Assembly: GCA_034436375.1 (NCBI GenBank)
Contig: DAOTVS010000075.1
Location: forward strand, 1-33,703
Length of the DNA stretch: 33,703 nt
Direction: 5' to 3'
DNA from: DAOTVS01 sp034436375
GTDB taxonomy: Bacteria; Chloroflexota; Anaerolineae; SpSt-313
Within the stretch, counting starts at the first letter, position 1; each line of letters opens with the position of its first letter. The notes under the pieces are model-generated. The model saw only the letters and a list, made by a program, of their open reading frames with translations, was not told where the DNA came from and ran no database searches. This document shows, in pieces, positions 23,150 to 30,257 of this stretch. The position numbers and the translations under genes were made by a program.

Positions 23150-24223
23150 TCAAGAGCTGACAGCTGAAGACTGATAGCTGATAGCTCGACCGAACCCCGG
23201 CTCCGCCAGCACCTGGCCGTCGCGAAACACCGTTTGCCCGCGCAGGTCGACGCGGAGCACGCGACCCTGCACCAGGCGGCCCTCAAAGGGCGTCCAGCCG
23301 CACTTGCTGTGCAGGGCCCGGCCGCAGACGGTCCAGGGTCCGCCCAGTTCCACCTCCACCCTCGCCGCGGGCGCGCCCAGGCCATAGACCCGCAGCGGCC
23401 CCTCGTGGAGCAATTGCACCACCCGCTCCAGGCTGAGGCGCCCCGCCTGCACCGCATCGAGGAGCAGCGGCAACATCGTCTCTACCCCCGGCACCCCGGG
23501 CGGCGGGCTGGATCCATCTTTCTCCGCACATGTATGGGGAGCGTGATCCGAGGCGACCAGGTCCACCACATCGAGGTTGGCCCACAAGGCATCGACGTCC
23601 CGCTGCTCGCCCAGGGTAGGCTTCATATGGCCATAGGCGCCCAGGCGAGCCTCATCCTGACGGGTGAGGAAGAGGTGATGAGGAGTCACCTCACAGGTCA
23701 CCGGCGCCCCCTGCTCCTTGGCAGCGCGCACCAGGGCGATCTCGTCGGCGCGCGCCACGTGGCACAGGTGCACACGCCTTCCGGTGAGCTGCGCCAGGCC
23801 GATGGGGATGGCCATGGCGAGCCCTTCCGCATGCACGGCGATGGGCCGCCCGGCTGGCCAGCGGCGAAAGATAGCCAGCAGCGCGCCCAGGCTCTCGATA
23901 CGCAGTGGCCCAAAGGTGGGCGTCAGGTAGAGCTTGAGTCCGGCTGCCCGGCGCGCCTCCTCAGGACCAGGCTGGGCGGCGTCGCCCGCGCCGACAAAAA
24001 GTCCCCAATCGCAGCGCGCCCGTGCGCGCATCAGCGCCGCCTTGCGCTCCAGCCCCGCCCCATCGACAACCGGCGGCGTGTTGTTGGGCATATCCAGAAC
24101 GGCCACGATGCCGCCCGCCAGGGCCGCCGCCGTGCCGCTGGCGATCTCTTCCTTCTGCTCACCGCCCGGCTCGCGCAGATGCACGTGCGCGTCGATCAGG
24201 CCCGGCAAGACCACACGTCCCAA
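23150..24223 (-). CDS. pyrC: Dihydroorotase, CAD-like short N-terminus
   Basis: 357 aa from the TTG at 24223. Zinc amidohydrolase that cyclises carbamoyl-aspartate to dihydroorotate. Metal ligands are DAHVH near residue 11, carboxylated Lys97 in GLKLYLTP, His131 in VHAEG, His155 in LCHVA and Asp226 in ASDHAPH. It starts almost directly at LPGLIDAHVHLREPGG, as in the DHOase domain of CAD, and lacks the usual N-terminal sandwich segment. The TTG is chosen because the frame upstream is interrupted functionally by an intrinsic terminator and GGGAGGG lies four bases before it; the GTG at 24214 is the alternative. The last residues (AISYQSSAVSS) are encoded by a heptamer repeat. It is the first structural gene of the operon. 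Confidence 0.9.
   Translation of the reverse strand: MGRVVLPGLIDAHVHLREPGGEQKEEIASGTAAALAGGIVAVLDMPNNTPPVVDGAGLERKAALMRARARCDWGLFVGAGDAAQPGPEEARRAAGLKLYLTPTFGPLRIESLGALLAIFRRWPAGRPIAVHAEGLAMAIPIGLAQLTGRRVHLCHVARADEIALVRAAKEQGAPVTCEVTPHHLFLTRQDEARLGAYGHMKPTLGEQRDVDALWANLDVVDLVASDHAPHTCAEKDGSSPPPGVPGVETMLPLLLDAVQAGRLSLERVVQLLHEGPLRVYGLGAPAARVEVELGGPWTVCGRALHSKCGWTPFEGRLVQGRVLRVDLRGQTVFRDGQVLAEPGFGRAISYQSSAVSS
23155..23187. repeat. Heptamer repeat (AGCTGAY family) in the pyrC 3' end
   Basis: Consecutive 7-nt units AGCTGAC, AGCTGAA, GACTGAT, AGCTGAT and AGCTC cover the last codons of pyrC. This is a second short tandem heptamer family, distinct from the TTACGTT family elsewhere in the window. 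Its insertion replaced or extended the enzyme's C-terminus. Confidence 0.65.
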
Positions 24224-24247
24224 ACCGCCCTCCCTGCTTGCAGGCAC

Positions 24248-24278
24248 AAAAAAAGACCCAAAGCTTAAAAGCTTTGGG
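24248..24278 (-). terminator. Intrinsic terminator in the pyr operon leader (attenuator)
   Basis: On the minus strand CCCAAAGC-ttttaa-GCTTTGGG (24257-24278; up to 10 bp if the loop closes further) is followed by TCTTTTTTT (24248-24256). It is a strong Rho-independent terminator about 25 nt before the pyrC start codon and 115-145 nt after the promoter, the position expected of an attenuator. Confidence 0.85.
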
Positions 24279-24390
24279 CCCAATAATTCCCGCCTCGCCG
24301 GGGAAATGAAAAGCCCGCCCGGCGAGGCGCTCGCCCCGCCGCCCGTGGCACCAGCACAATTTCCCGCAGCAAGCAATTCCTGTGTTTCAT
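24265..24390 (-). CDS. Putative pyr leader peptide (41 codons)
   Basis: An ATG at 24390, a few bases from the predicted transcription start, opens a 41-codon frame starting MKHRNCLLREIVLV and ending NYWAQSF. Its TAA stop (24265-24267) lies in the loop of the attenuator terminator. The frame reads through a U-rich stretch (CTTTTCATTT, coding FSF) before the terminator. The E. coli pyrBI operon uses a 44-residue leader peptide arranged this way for UTP-sensitive attenuation. There is no Shine-Dalgarno site, so translation would be leaderless. No protein function is expected beyond regulation. Confidence 0.5.
   Translation of the reverse strand: MKHRNCLLREIVLVPRAAGRAPRRAGFSFPRRGGNYWAQSF
24291..24329 (-). 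promoter_or_regulatory. GC-rich 12-bp hairpin in the pyr leader, possible pause hairpin
   Basis: CGCCTCGCCGGG and CCCGGCGAGGCG pair perfectly across a 15-nt loop that contains the run CTTTTCATTT. It lies just upstream of the attenuator terminator and could pause RNA polymerase or compete with other leader folds. Confidence 0.6.
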
Positions 24391-24399
24391 CAAGACTCT

Positions 24400-24428
24400 A
24401 TTATACCACCGCCCGCTTGGGGGCTCAA
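24400..24428 (-). promoter_or_regulatory. Promoter of the pyrC-B-FE-D-K operon
   Basis: Minus-strand -35 TTGAGC (24423-24428), 17-bp spacer, -10 TATAAT (24400-24405). The predicted start lies near 24391-24396, next to the leader-peptide ATG. Confidence 0.75.
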
Positions 24429-24496
24429 ATCGAAGCGCACCTTCAATCTCGTCAGCCAATCGCTCTTTGAGGGTAAAGAAAGGAGGGGCGCACCGG

Positions 24497-24724
24497 GTGC
24501 TCGCAGAACGCCCCGACCCGGCGCCGCTGCCCCAGGCGCAGGCCGAAGCGCGCGAGATGGAGACGCAGGTGCAGTGCGCTATCGCCGCCCTGCCCTAGAC
24601 GTTGTGCCTGCCCTTTGTGCTGGCGGCGGTGGAGCACCAGCCCTATGCCGAGGTCGCCGAGGCCCTGGACCTGCATATGGAAAAGGAGCACATCCAGCGA
24701 AACTGCCCGAGGCTGAAAGCCATC
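24497..24724 (+). pseudogene. Decayed ECF sigma factor, C-terminal (region 4) fragment
   Basis: Read in one frame from 24497, the segment gives an ECF-type region sigma4 pattern: QCAIAALP, then a TAG stop (24596-24598), then LCLPFVLAAVEHQPYAEVAE and ALDLHMEKEHIQRNCPRLKA. Intact relatives have ALPxRQRxVFxLxxxExxxYxEIAEALxxxxGTVKSRLxRAR, so the recognition helix is also degraded. Region 2 and any start are missing, as the pyr promoter lies immediately upstream. It is a relic and cannot be functional. Confidence 0.65.
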
Positions 24725-24828
24725 GGGCTTAGAATACAAAGCCCCTCCGAGGCTCGTGCAGAGCAAAATCTCACCGTGCAAGCCCAGGTTCCCCCACACG
24801 AGCCCGAAGGGCTTTGTCCTCTAAGCCC
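24725..24828. repeat. MITE-like inverted repeat after the sigma relic
   Basis: Twenty-nt outer arms GGGCTTAGAATACAAAGCCC (24725-24744) and GGGCTTTGTCCTCTAAGCCC (24809-24828) match at 18 of 20 positions. Inner arms GGCTCGTG (24751-24758) and CACGAGCC (24797-24804) also pair. A further GCCCGG/CCGGGC stem follows up to 24847. The element lies between the pseudogene and the first M42 stop codon and has no ORF, consistent with a non-autonomous or palindromic dispersed element. Confidence 0.65.
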
Positions 24829-24859
24829 GGCGGCTTTAGCCCCGGGCCCCCTTGCATGC

Positions 24860-25849
24860 TCAGAGCACGATAGGGCCGCTCAGCGCAGCCACCAGCAGCT
24901 TGACGCAGTTCTGCACATCGCCGCAATCGACCATCTCGCTCGGCGTGTGCACATAGCGGCAGGGCACTGAGATCACGCCCACCGGGATGCCGGCACGCGT
25001 GGTCTGCATGGCGCGGCCATCGGTGGTGCCGCCGGGCAACACCTCGAGCTGGTAGGGGAGGCCGGCCTGCTTGGCCGTATCCACCAGCCAGCGGCGCACG
25101 CCCTGGTGCGCGAGCATGCCAGAATCCTTCACCTTGATCGCCGGGCCGTCGCCCAGCGCCACAGCCATGGTGCGCGCCTCGGGCGTGTCGCCAGTCATGG
25201 TGACGTCAACGGCAATGCCCAGCTCGGCATCCACGCCATAGGCGGAGGTTTGGGCGCCGCGCAGGCCCACTTCTTCCTGCACGGTGAACACAAAGCTGAT
25301 ATCGTGCGGCGTTGGCCCCAGATCCAAGAGGGTCTGCACCAGCACCGCGCAGGCGATGCGGTCATCCATGGCCTTGGCCACCAGGCGCTCTCCCAGGTCC
25401 ACGAAATCGCGGTCCATGCAGGCCATGTCGCCCACCTGCACGGGGCAGGTCGCCTTGCTGCGCGCGCCCACATCAATAAAGAGCTGCTCCATCGTCGGCA
25501 TGCCATTGACGCCCTTTTGCTCGGCCCCGATCACGCCCCGCAGGCCGTTCGCAAAGCGCACTCGCCCGCCGACGAGCGTCTCCACACGCAGGCCCCCCAC
25601 CGGGTTAAAGCGCACAAAGCCCTTTTCATCCACAAAGCTGGCGATGAGGCCAATTTCATCCATGTGCGCCGCCAGCATGATGCGCTTGCCCCCGCCCGTG
25701 CCGCGCACGGTCGCAATCAGGTTGCCCAGCGCATCCGTGCGCAGGTCGCTCACCCGGCCCTCGATGTGCTGGGTGACAACCGCGCGCACCTGCTCTTCAC
25801 TGCCCGATGGGCCATATGCTTCTACCAAAGCCTTGATCAGTTCCTTCAC
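24860..25849 (-). CDS. M42 family metallo-aminopeptidase (copy 1)
   Basis: 329 aa. M42 (tetrahedral aminopeptidase/glutamyl aminopeptidase/CelM) peptidases are cytoplasmic dizinc enzymes that trim short peptides. Ligand motifs are AAHMDEIG near residue 60, AKAMDDR near 162 (bridging Asp), VQEEVG near 196 (catalytic Glu and ligand), AVDVT near 220 and RYVHTPSE near 303. The start is the GTG at 25849, nine bases after AGGAGG, overlapping the upstream copy by four bases as GTGA. It is shorter than copies 2 and 3. It is the last gene of a three-paralogue run. Confidence 0.93.
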   Translation of the reverse strand: MKELIKALVEAYGPSGSEEQVRAVVTQHIEGRVSDLRTDALGNLIATVRGTGGGKRIMLAAHMDEIGLIASFVDEKGFVRFNPVGGLRVETLVGGRVRFANGLRGVIGAEQKGVNGMPTMEQLFIDVGARSKATCPVQVGDMACMDRDFVDLGERLVAKAMDDRIACAVLVQTLLDLGPTPHDISFVFTVQEEVGLRGAQTSAYGVDAELGIAVDVTMTGDTPEARTMAVALGDGPAIKVKDSGMLAHQGVRRWLVDTAKQAGLPYQLEVLPGGTTDGRAMQTTRAGIPVGVISVPCRYVHTPSEMVDCGDVQNCVKLLVAALSGPIVL

Positions 25850-26916
25850 GCTTCCAGGCCTCCTTGCAGACGCTGCGAGAAAACCCCCTCTGGGATTCTT
25901 GCCAACGCCCCTCGCATCAAGCGCACAGCATTGTCGAAATCATTCAGGCTGAGCACCGAAACCGGTGAGTGGATATAGCGCGACGGCACGGCCAGCACCG
26001 CCGAAGGAATACCCTCCCGCTGCACATGGATGGCGCCGGCATCGGTGCCGCCGATCCCCGGCTGTTTGAACTGGTAAGCGATGCCCTCGGCCTCCGCCGC
26101 CTCTACCAACAGGCGGACCAGGCGCCGGTCACAGATTACCGAATGGTCCATGACGGTGATGGCCGGCCCTGCGCCCAGGCGGGTCGTTGGGCTGATGTCC
26201 TTACGCTTGGGGCTGTCATCGCACACGGTGCCCTCGAGCACAAACGCCACATCGGGGTTCACGGCATAGCCGGCCACCTGCGCGCCGCGCAGGCCCACTT
26301 CCTCTTGCACGGTAAAGGCGCCATAAAGGTCAAAGGGATACTCTCCCTGCAGCAGCTCCACCAGCACGGCGCAGCCCGCCCGGTCGTCAAAGGCCTTCCC
26401 CTTGACCGTACGCAGGCCCCCCTCGTCAAGCACCTCGAAATCGGTGGCGAAAGCGGCCACCATGCCGGGCTTGACCTTGCGGCCTGCCTCATCGCCGCCT
26501 AGCCCCAGGTCGATTGTCAGCTGATCAAACTCCAACACCCGCTCCCGGTCGGCCTGCGACATCAGATGGATGGGCTTGACGGCGATCACGCCCGGGACCT
26601 TCTCATCGCCAATCCGCACCGCCTTGGCCAATATCACACGTGGATCGATGCCGCCAACCGGCCGGAAATGGCAATAACCATCCCGATCCACCCGGGTTAC
26701 CATGAGGCCCACCTCGTCCATGTGGGCAGCCACCATCACCTTCTGCGGCGCCCGCCCCCGCTCACCGCGGGCATACTTGACCGCGATCAGGTTGCCCAGG
26801 GCATCGACCCGGTACTCGTCGACCCGGCCCTCGATGGCCTTGATCAACAGACCGCGCACGGCGTCCTCGTGCCCCGAGACGCCGTCAGCCTCCACGAGTT
26901 CCTTCAGCAACACCAT
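25846..26916 (-). CDS. M42 family metallo-aminopeptidase (copy 2)
   Basis: 356 aa, with the same fold and ligand set as its neighbours: AAHMDEVG near residue 65, GKAFDDR near 180, VQEEVGLRGA near 213 and SRYIHSP near 319. The fourth ligand region reads LEGTVCDDSP, with Glu where copies 1 and 3 have Asp, as in many M42 members. The start is the ATG at 26916, whose A overlaps the TGA stop of copy 3. It differs from both neighbours across most of its length, so the copies are old paralogues and not a recent duplication. Confidence 0.93.
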   Translation of the reverse strand: MVLLKELVEADGVSGHEDAVRGLLIKAIEGRVDEYRVDALGNLIAVKYARGERGRAPQKVMVAAHMDEVGLMVTRVDRDGYCHFRPVGGIDPRVILAKAVRIGDEKVPGVIAVKPIHLMSQADRERVLEFDQLTIDLGLGGDEAGRKVKPGMVAAFATDFEVLDEGGLRTVKGKAFDDRAGCAVLVELLQGEYPFDLYGAFTVQEEVGLRGAQVAGYAVNPDVAFVLEGTVCDDSPKRKDISPTTRLGAGPAITVMDHSVICDRRLVRLLVEAAEAEGIAYQFKQPGIGGTDAGAIHVQREGIPSAVLAVPSRYIHSPVSVLSLNDFDNAVRLMRGALARIPEGVFSQRLQGGLEA

Positions 26917-28004
26917 CAGCCTCCTCGCCCGTTGAGGCGCCGGACCTGCACGGCAATCTCCTGAGCGAACGCCTCATCGAGCCCGGCGATAAACTCGGCC
27001 AGCAAGCGGCCGGTCCGCTCCACGTCGCGCACGTCGACGGTCTCAACCGTCGTATGCATCGACCGCAGGGGGATCGAAAGCAGCCCCGTCGGGATGCCCT
27101 CCTGCGTGACCTGGATCGCCCAGGCATCGGTGCCGCTGGCCCCGGGGACCGCCTCGATCTGGTATGGAATCTCCATAGCCTTGGCCGTATCAACCAGGCG
27201 CCCATGCACCTTGGGATGGAAATTGGGCCCCACAGCAATCGCCGGCCCGCCGCCCATCTCCAGCGCTTCATCTTCCGAGACCCCGGCCTGCTTGCCGAAC
27301 CCGACATCAATGGCAACAGCGATCTGCGGGGCAATGCCAAAGGCGCTGGTGATCGCACCCCGCAGGCCGACCTCCTCCTGCACCGTTGCCACGCCATACA
27401 CATCCCAGAGATGGCGCCGACGCCCCAGCACCTCCAGGCATTCGGCAATGGCTGCCACCGCGGCCCGGTCGTCGAGGCCCTTGTCGACCACGTTATCGCC
27501 GCCCAACCGGATCTGCGTGCGGCGGGTCGTCACCAGGTCCCCGACCTCCACGACCTCGGCCAGCGACGCAGCGTCGAGCCCCACGTCGATAAAGAGATCA
27601 TCGAGGGGCACCACCTTGTTGCGCTCCGCCGCCGGCAGCACGTGCGGCGGCCGGCAGCCGATCACGCCCTTGAGCGGCCGGCGCCCATGCACCACCACCT
27701 CTTGCCCCAACAAGGTACGCACATCAAAGCCACCCACCGTCAGAAAGCGCAAAAAGCCCGCATCGACCTTGGATACGATCAGGCCTATCTCATCCATGTG
27801 GCCGGCCAGCATGATGCGCGGGCGCACGGCGCTCGGATCACCCTCGCCCCGCTTGAGCGCGATTACGTTGTGCAGCGCATCGATACGCACCTCGTCGGCC
27901 AGGCCAGCAAAGGTGTCGCGGATCATGCCCGCCACCTCCATCGACTCGGCCCCCGATACGCCGCTGGCTTCGGTGATCTTTTTCAAAAACTCGGCAATCT
28001 GCAC
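26916..28004 (-). CDS. M42 family metallo-aminopeptidase (copy 3)
   Basis: 362 aa. Ligand motifs are AGHMDEIG near residue 70, DKGLDDR near 183, VQEEVGLRGAITSAFG near 217, AIDVGF near 241 and RSMHTTVE near 324. The start is the GTG at 28004, five bases after GGGAGGG; the frame upstream to 28067 has no family similarity. It is the first of three translationally coupled M42 genes, which suggests a mixed or multi-specific peptidase set, possibly co-assembling as TET-like dodecamers (inference). The fpg stop is 49 nt upstream. Confidence 0.92.
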   Translation of the reverse strand: MQIAEFLKKITEASGVSGAESMEVAGMIRDTFAGLADEVRIDALHNVIALKRGEGDPSAVRPRIMLAGHMDEIGLIVSKVDAGFLRFLTVGGFDVRTLLGQEVVVHGRRPLKGVIGCRPPHVLPAAERNKVVPLDDLFIDVGLDAASLAEVVEVGDLVTTRRTQIRLGGDNVVDKGLDDRAAVAAIAECLEVLGRRRHLWDVYGVATVQEEVGLRGAITSAFGIAPQIAVAIDVGFGKQAGVSEDEALEMGGGPAIAVGPNFHPKVHGRLVDTAKAMEIPYQIEAVPGASGTDAWAIQVTQEGIPTGLLSIPLRSMHTTVETVDVRDVERTGRLLAEFIAGLDEAFAQEIAVQVRRLNGRGG

Positions 28005-28053
28005 TCTTTCCCTCCCTTTCTCCGTGCTCTCCGTATCTCTCCGGCCCCTCGGG

Positions 28054-28875
28054 TCAATTGCGCACAAGAGTTCCGGGTTGGCAATGGCGGCAAAAGCTGG
28101 TAACGCGCTGCCGCGCCGTCAACTCGGAGATGGCGCTGCCACAGACCGGGCAGGGCTGCCCGCCCTTACGATGCACGCGCAGGAAATCGCGCACCTCAAC
28201 CCCCACATCGCTCCCCACCCGCTCGCGTATGCAAGCGATGGCCCAGGCCAGCACCTCGCGCATCGCCTCATAGAGGCGGGCCGTCTCCTCGGAGGTGAGG
28301 CGAGTGCGCTTTTTGAAGGGGCTGATGCCGGCGCGGAAAAGAATCTCATCGGCATAGGCATTGCCGATGCCGGCGACGCACTCTTGTGTCGTCAAGACGC
28401 CCTTGATCTCACCGCGGTACGGGCGCAGGCGCGCCGCGAAAAGCTCGGGGGTCAGTGCGGGGTCCAGCGCATCGGGGCCCTGGCTGCCGAAACCGGGAAC
28501 CTGGGCAGGCGAGGCCACGATGTAGACCTGCCCCATGTCCTTCGGGTCCACATAGTGCAATCCGGGACCCGAGGCAAAGCCCAGGACCAGGATGGTAGAG
28601 GCCAGCATCTTGCTCCCAGCCTCGCGCCAGGCCAGCCGGCCGGCCAGTTTAGGGTTGATGACCAGCGAGAGGCCCTCGCCAAACTCCAGCCAGAGGAACT
28701 TGCCGTGACGGCGGACGGCGCTCACCCGCCGCCCCACCAGTGCCACGCCGGCAGGCTGCCCCACCAGATCGCGCACCACAAAGGGCCGCCCAACCTCGAC
28801 GCGAACCACCTCCTGCCCGGGCAGCGCTCCGCTCAGGAACTCGCGCATCACTTCCAGGTCCGGCAGTTCCGGCAT
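28054..28875 (-). CDS. mutM: Formamidopyrimidine-DNA glycosylase (Fpg/MutM family)
   Basis: 273 aa. Base-excision repair glycosylase/AP lyase for oxidised purines. After Met removal it begins PELPDLEV, giving the catalytic Pro and Glu. The conserved Lys is in RRHGKFLWLEF near residue 60, the helix-two-turn-helix in CVAGIGNAYADEILF near 166, and the C-terminal zinc finger CPVCG...CRHC ends in the last 30 residues. The start is the ATG at 28875 with GAGGT upstream; the open frame to 28983 runs through repeat DNA. An Nei-type relative cannot be fully excluded, but PELPDLEV favours Fpg. Confidence 0.92.
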   Translation of the reverse strand: MPELPDLEVMREFLSGALPGQEVVRVEVGRPFVVRDLVGQPAGVALVGRRVSAVRRHGKFLWLEFGEGLSLVINPKLAGRLAWREAGSKMLASTILVLGFASGPGLHYVDPKDMGQVYIVASPAQVPGFGSQGPDALDPALTPELFAARLRPYRGEIKGVLTTQECVAGIGNAYADEILFRAGISPFKKRTRLTSEETARLYEAMREVLAWAIACIRERVGSDVGVEVRDFLRVHRKGGQPCPVCGSAISELTARQRVTSFCRHCQPGTLVRN

Positions 28876-28888
28876 TGGCACCTCGGAA

Positions 28889-29072
28889 GTAAAACGTAAA
28901 GCGTCAAACGTAAGGATGCCACGGCGAGGCGCGGGTTGCTTGCCCTGATCGCCCGCTATGGCGGAGATTGCTCGAAGCAGCAAACGCTCCGCACTGGCAA
29001 CCTTACGTTTTACGTTTTACGTTTTACGTTTTACGCTTTACGCTTTACGTTTTACGTTTTACGCTTTACGCA
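28889..29072. repeat. Inverted pair of heptamer arrays (TTACGTT family) between fpg and rnhB
   Basis: Ten contiguous 7-nt units TTACGTT/TTACGCT/TTACGCA cover 29003-29072. Four units of the opposite orientation (GTAAAAC, GTAAAGC, GTCAAAC, GTAAGGA) cover 28889-28916. The arrays flank an 84-nt centre whose ends GTAAGGATGCC and GGCAACCTTAC also pair. The long array runs into the last codons of rnhB and supplies its TAA stop. The short one lies 14 nt upstream of the fpg start, just 5' of its ribosome site. These resemble the short tandemly repeated repetitive heptamers of cyanobacteria. Confidence 0.85.
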
Positions 29073-29703
29073 CTATGGCCGCCACCGGCGCAAAGGTCCG
29101 CCGGTGGATCGGGCACGCCCCCAGGCAAGCCAGCGCCTGTTGATGTTCCGCCGTGGGGTAGCCCTTGTTGGCGGCCAGGCCATAGCCCGGCCAGCGCTCC
29201 GCCAGCATCACCATCCACTGATCACGGCGCACCTTGGCCACCACGCTAGCCGCAGCGATGGACAGGCACAGCCGGTCACCGTGAATAACCGGCTGCTGAC
29301 GCAGGCAGAGCTCGGGCAGGCGCAACGCATCAACCAGCACCAGGTCAGGCGCCCACGCCAGCGAACGGACTGCTCGCACCATGGCGCGCCGTGTAGCGCC
29401 GACGATGCCGGCGCTGTCGACCTCCCAGGAGGGTGCGACGCCAATCCCAATGCCCAGCGCCACAGCCTCGATCACCATCGCGGCTGCCTCACGCTGTGCC
29501 GGGCTCATGAGCTTGGAATCGCGCACCCCTGCCGCAACCAGGCGCTCCAGAAGGCTCCCGGCGTCCAGCGGCAAAATCACCGCCGCCGCCACCACCGGGC
29601 CGGCCAGACACCCTCGCCCGACCTCATCGACGCCAGCCACCAGCCGACAACCGCGAGCCCGGGCCACTCGCTCCGCCTGCAGAGAAGGCCACAGGTTGGC
29701 CAA
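29059..29703 (-). CDS. rnhB: Ribonuclease HII
   Basis: 214 aa. It cleaves RNA in RNA-DNA hybrids and at single ribonucleotides in DNA. The catalytic set is present: AGVDEVGRGCLAGPVV near residue 23 (Asp-Glu), RDSKLMSP near 61, LVDALRL near 121 and SIAAASVVAKVRRD near 147. The start is the TTG at 29703 with AGGGAG eight bases upstream; no ATG is available before the first catalytic motif. The last residues RKA and the stop codon come from the heptamer repeat array. Convergence with no gene downstream until fpg suggests readthrough is possible. Confidence 0.94.
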   Translation of the reverse strand: MANLWPSLQAERVARARGCRLVAGVDEVGRGCLAGPVVAAAVILPLDAGSLLERLVAAGVRDSKLMSPAQREAAAMVIEAVALGIGIGVAPSWEVDSAGIVGATRRAMVRAVRSLAWAPDLVLVDALRLPELCLRQQPVIHGDRLCLSIAAASVVAKVRRDQWMVMLAERWPGYGLAANKGYPTAEHQQALACLGACPIHRRTFAPVAAIVRKA

Positions 29704-29724
29704 CGCACACGCTCCCTGTGCGAC

Positions 29725-29765
29725 ACCAAGACTTCCAAAGCCTCACAAGCTTTGGAAGTCTTGGT
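29725..29765. repeat. 17-bp perfect hairpin between rplS and rnhB
   Basis: ACCAAGACTTCCAAAGC (29725-29741) pairs with its exact reverse complement (29749-29765) across a 7-nt loop. It lies between the rplS stop and the rnhB start. There is no T-run on the minus strand, so it is better read as a palindromic element or processing site than as an intrinsic terminator. Confidence 0.65.
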
Positions 29766-29779
29766 ACTGTGCCCGCTCC

Positions 29780-30169
29780 CTATTCTTCGGCGGCCTCTGC
29801 CTTGCCCGGCTTGCCGACCATCTCGCGGCGGTCCCGCAGGCGGGCCGACTTACCGCGCCGCTCGCGCAGGAAGTAAAGCTTGGCCCGCCGCACCATGCCG
29901 TGCCGCAGCACTTCCACCTTCTCCACCCGCGGTGAATGATAGGCAAACGTGCGCTCCACGCCCACGCCATGCGAGGCCACACGCCGGACGGTGAACGAGG
30001 AATCGACACCACCGCCGCAGAGCTTGATGACCACGCCCTGGAAGACCTGCACACGCTCACGCTCGCCCTCGACGATGCGGTTGTGCACGCGCACCGTATC
30101 GCCTGGGCGCAACTCGGGGATATTCGGATTCGGTTCCGGTCGCGCCAAAGCGCGAAGAATGTCAGCCAT
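29780..30169 (-). CDS. rplS: 50S ribosomal protein bL19
   Basis: 129 aa. Ribosomal protein at the 30S-50S interface. Family marks are the start region with [16 protein letters not shown] near residue 17, [12 protein letters not shown] near 38, and [19 protein letters not shown] followed by [10 protein letters not shown]. The C-terminal tail has a Lys/Glu extension ([10 protein letters not shown]). The start is the ATG at 30169 behind GGAGAGG. It follows trmD, the usual neighbour, although rpsP and rimM are not upstream here. It has its own promoter in the 88-nt gap. Confidence 0.97.
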   Translation of the reverse strand: MADILRALARPEPNPNIPELRPGDTVRVHNRIVEGERERVQVFQGVVIKLCGGGVDSSFTVRRVASHGVGVERTFAYHSPRVEKVEVLRHGMVRRAKLYFLRERRGKSARLRDRREMVGKPGKAEAAEE

Positions 30170-30205
30170 GTCGGCACCACCTCTCCACGAAAGTCACAAA
30201 AGCCG

Positions 30206-30234
30206 ATTATAACACAGTCAACCCGAACTGGCAA
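30206..30234 (-). promoter_or_regulatory. Promoter of rplS
   Basis: Minus-strand -35 TTGCCA (30229-30234), 17-bp spacer, extended -10 TGt-TATAAT (-10 at 30206-30211). The predicted start near 30199 gives a 30-nt leader. Confidence 0.75.
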
Positions 30235-30257
30235 GTAGCATACATACATCTACATCA

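Noticed and set aside
24224..24376. Extension of pyrC upstream to 24376 in the same frame
   Set aside because: It would run through the intrinsic terminator, uses a TTG without a ribosome site, and has no similarity to dihydroorotases.
24391..24459. Upstream extension of the pyr leader ORF to 24459
   Set aside because: It lies upstream of the predicted transcription start and crosses the promoter hexamers.
28889..29072. Heptamer arrays as a CRISPR
   Set aside because: Units are contiguous 7-mers without spacers, and no cas gene is present.
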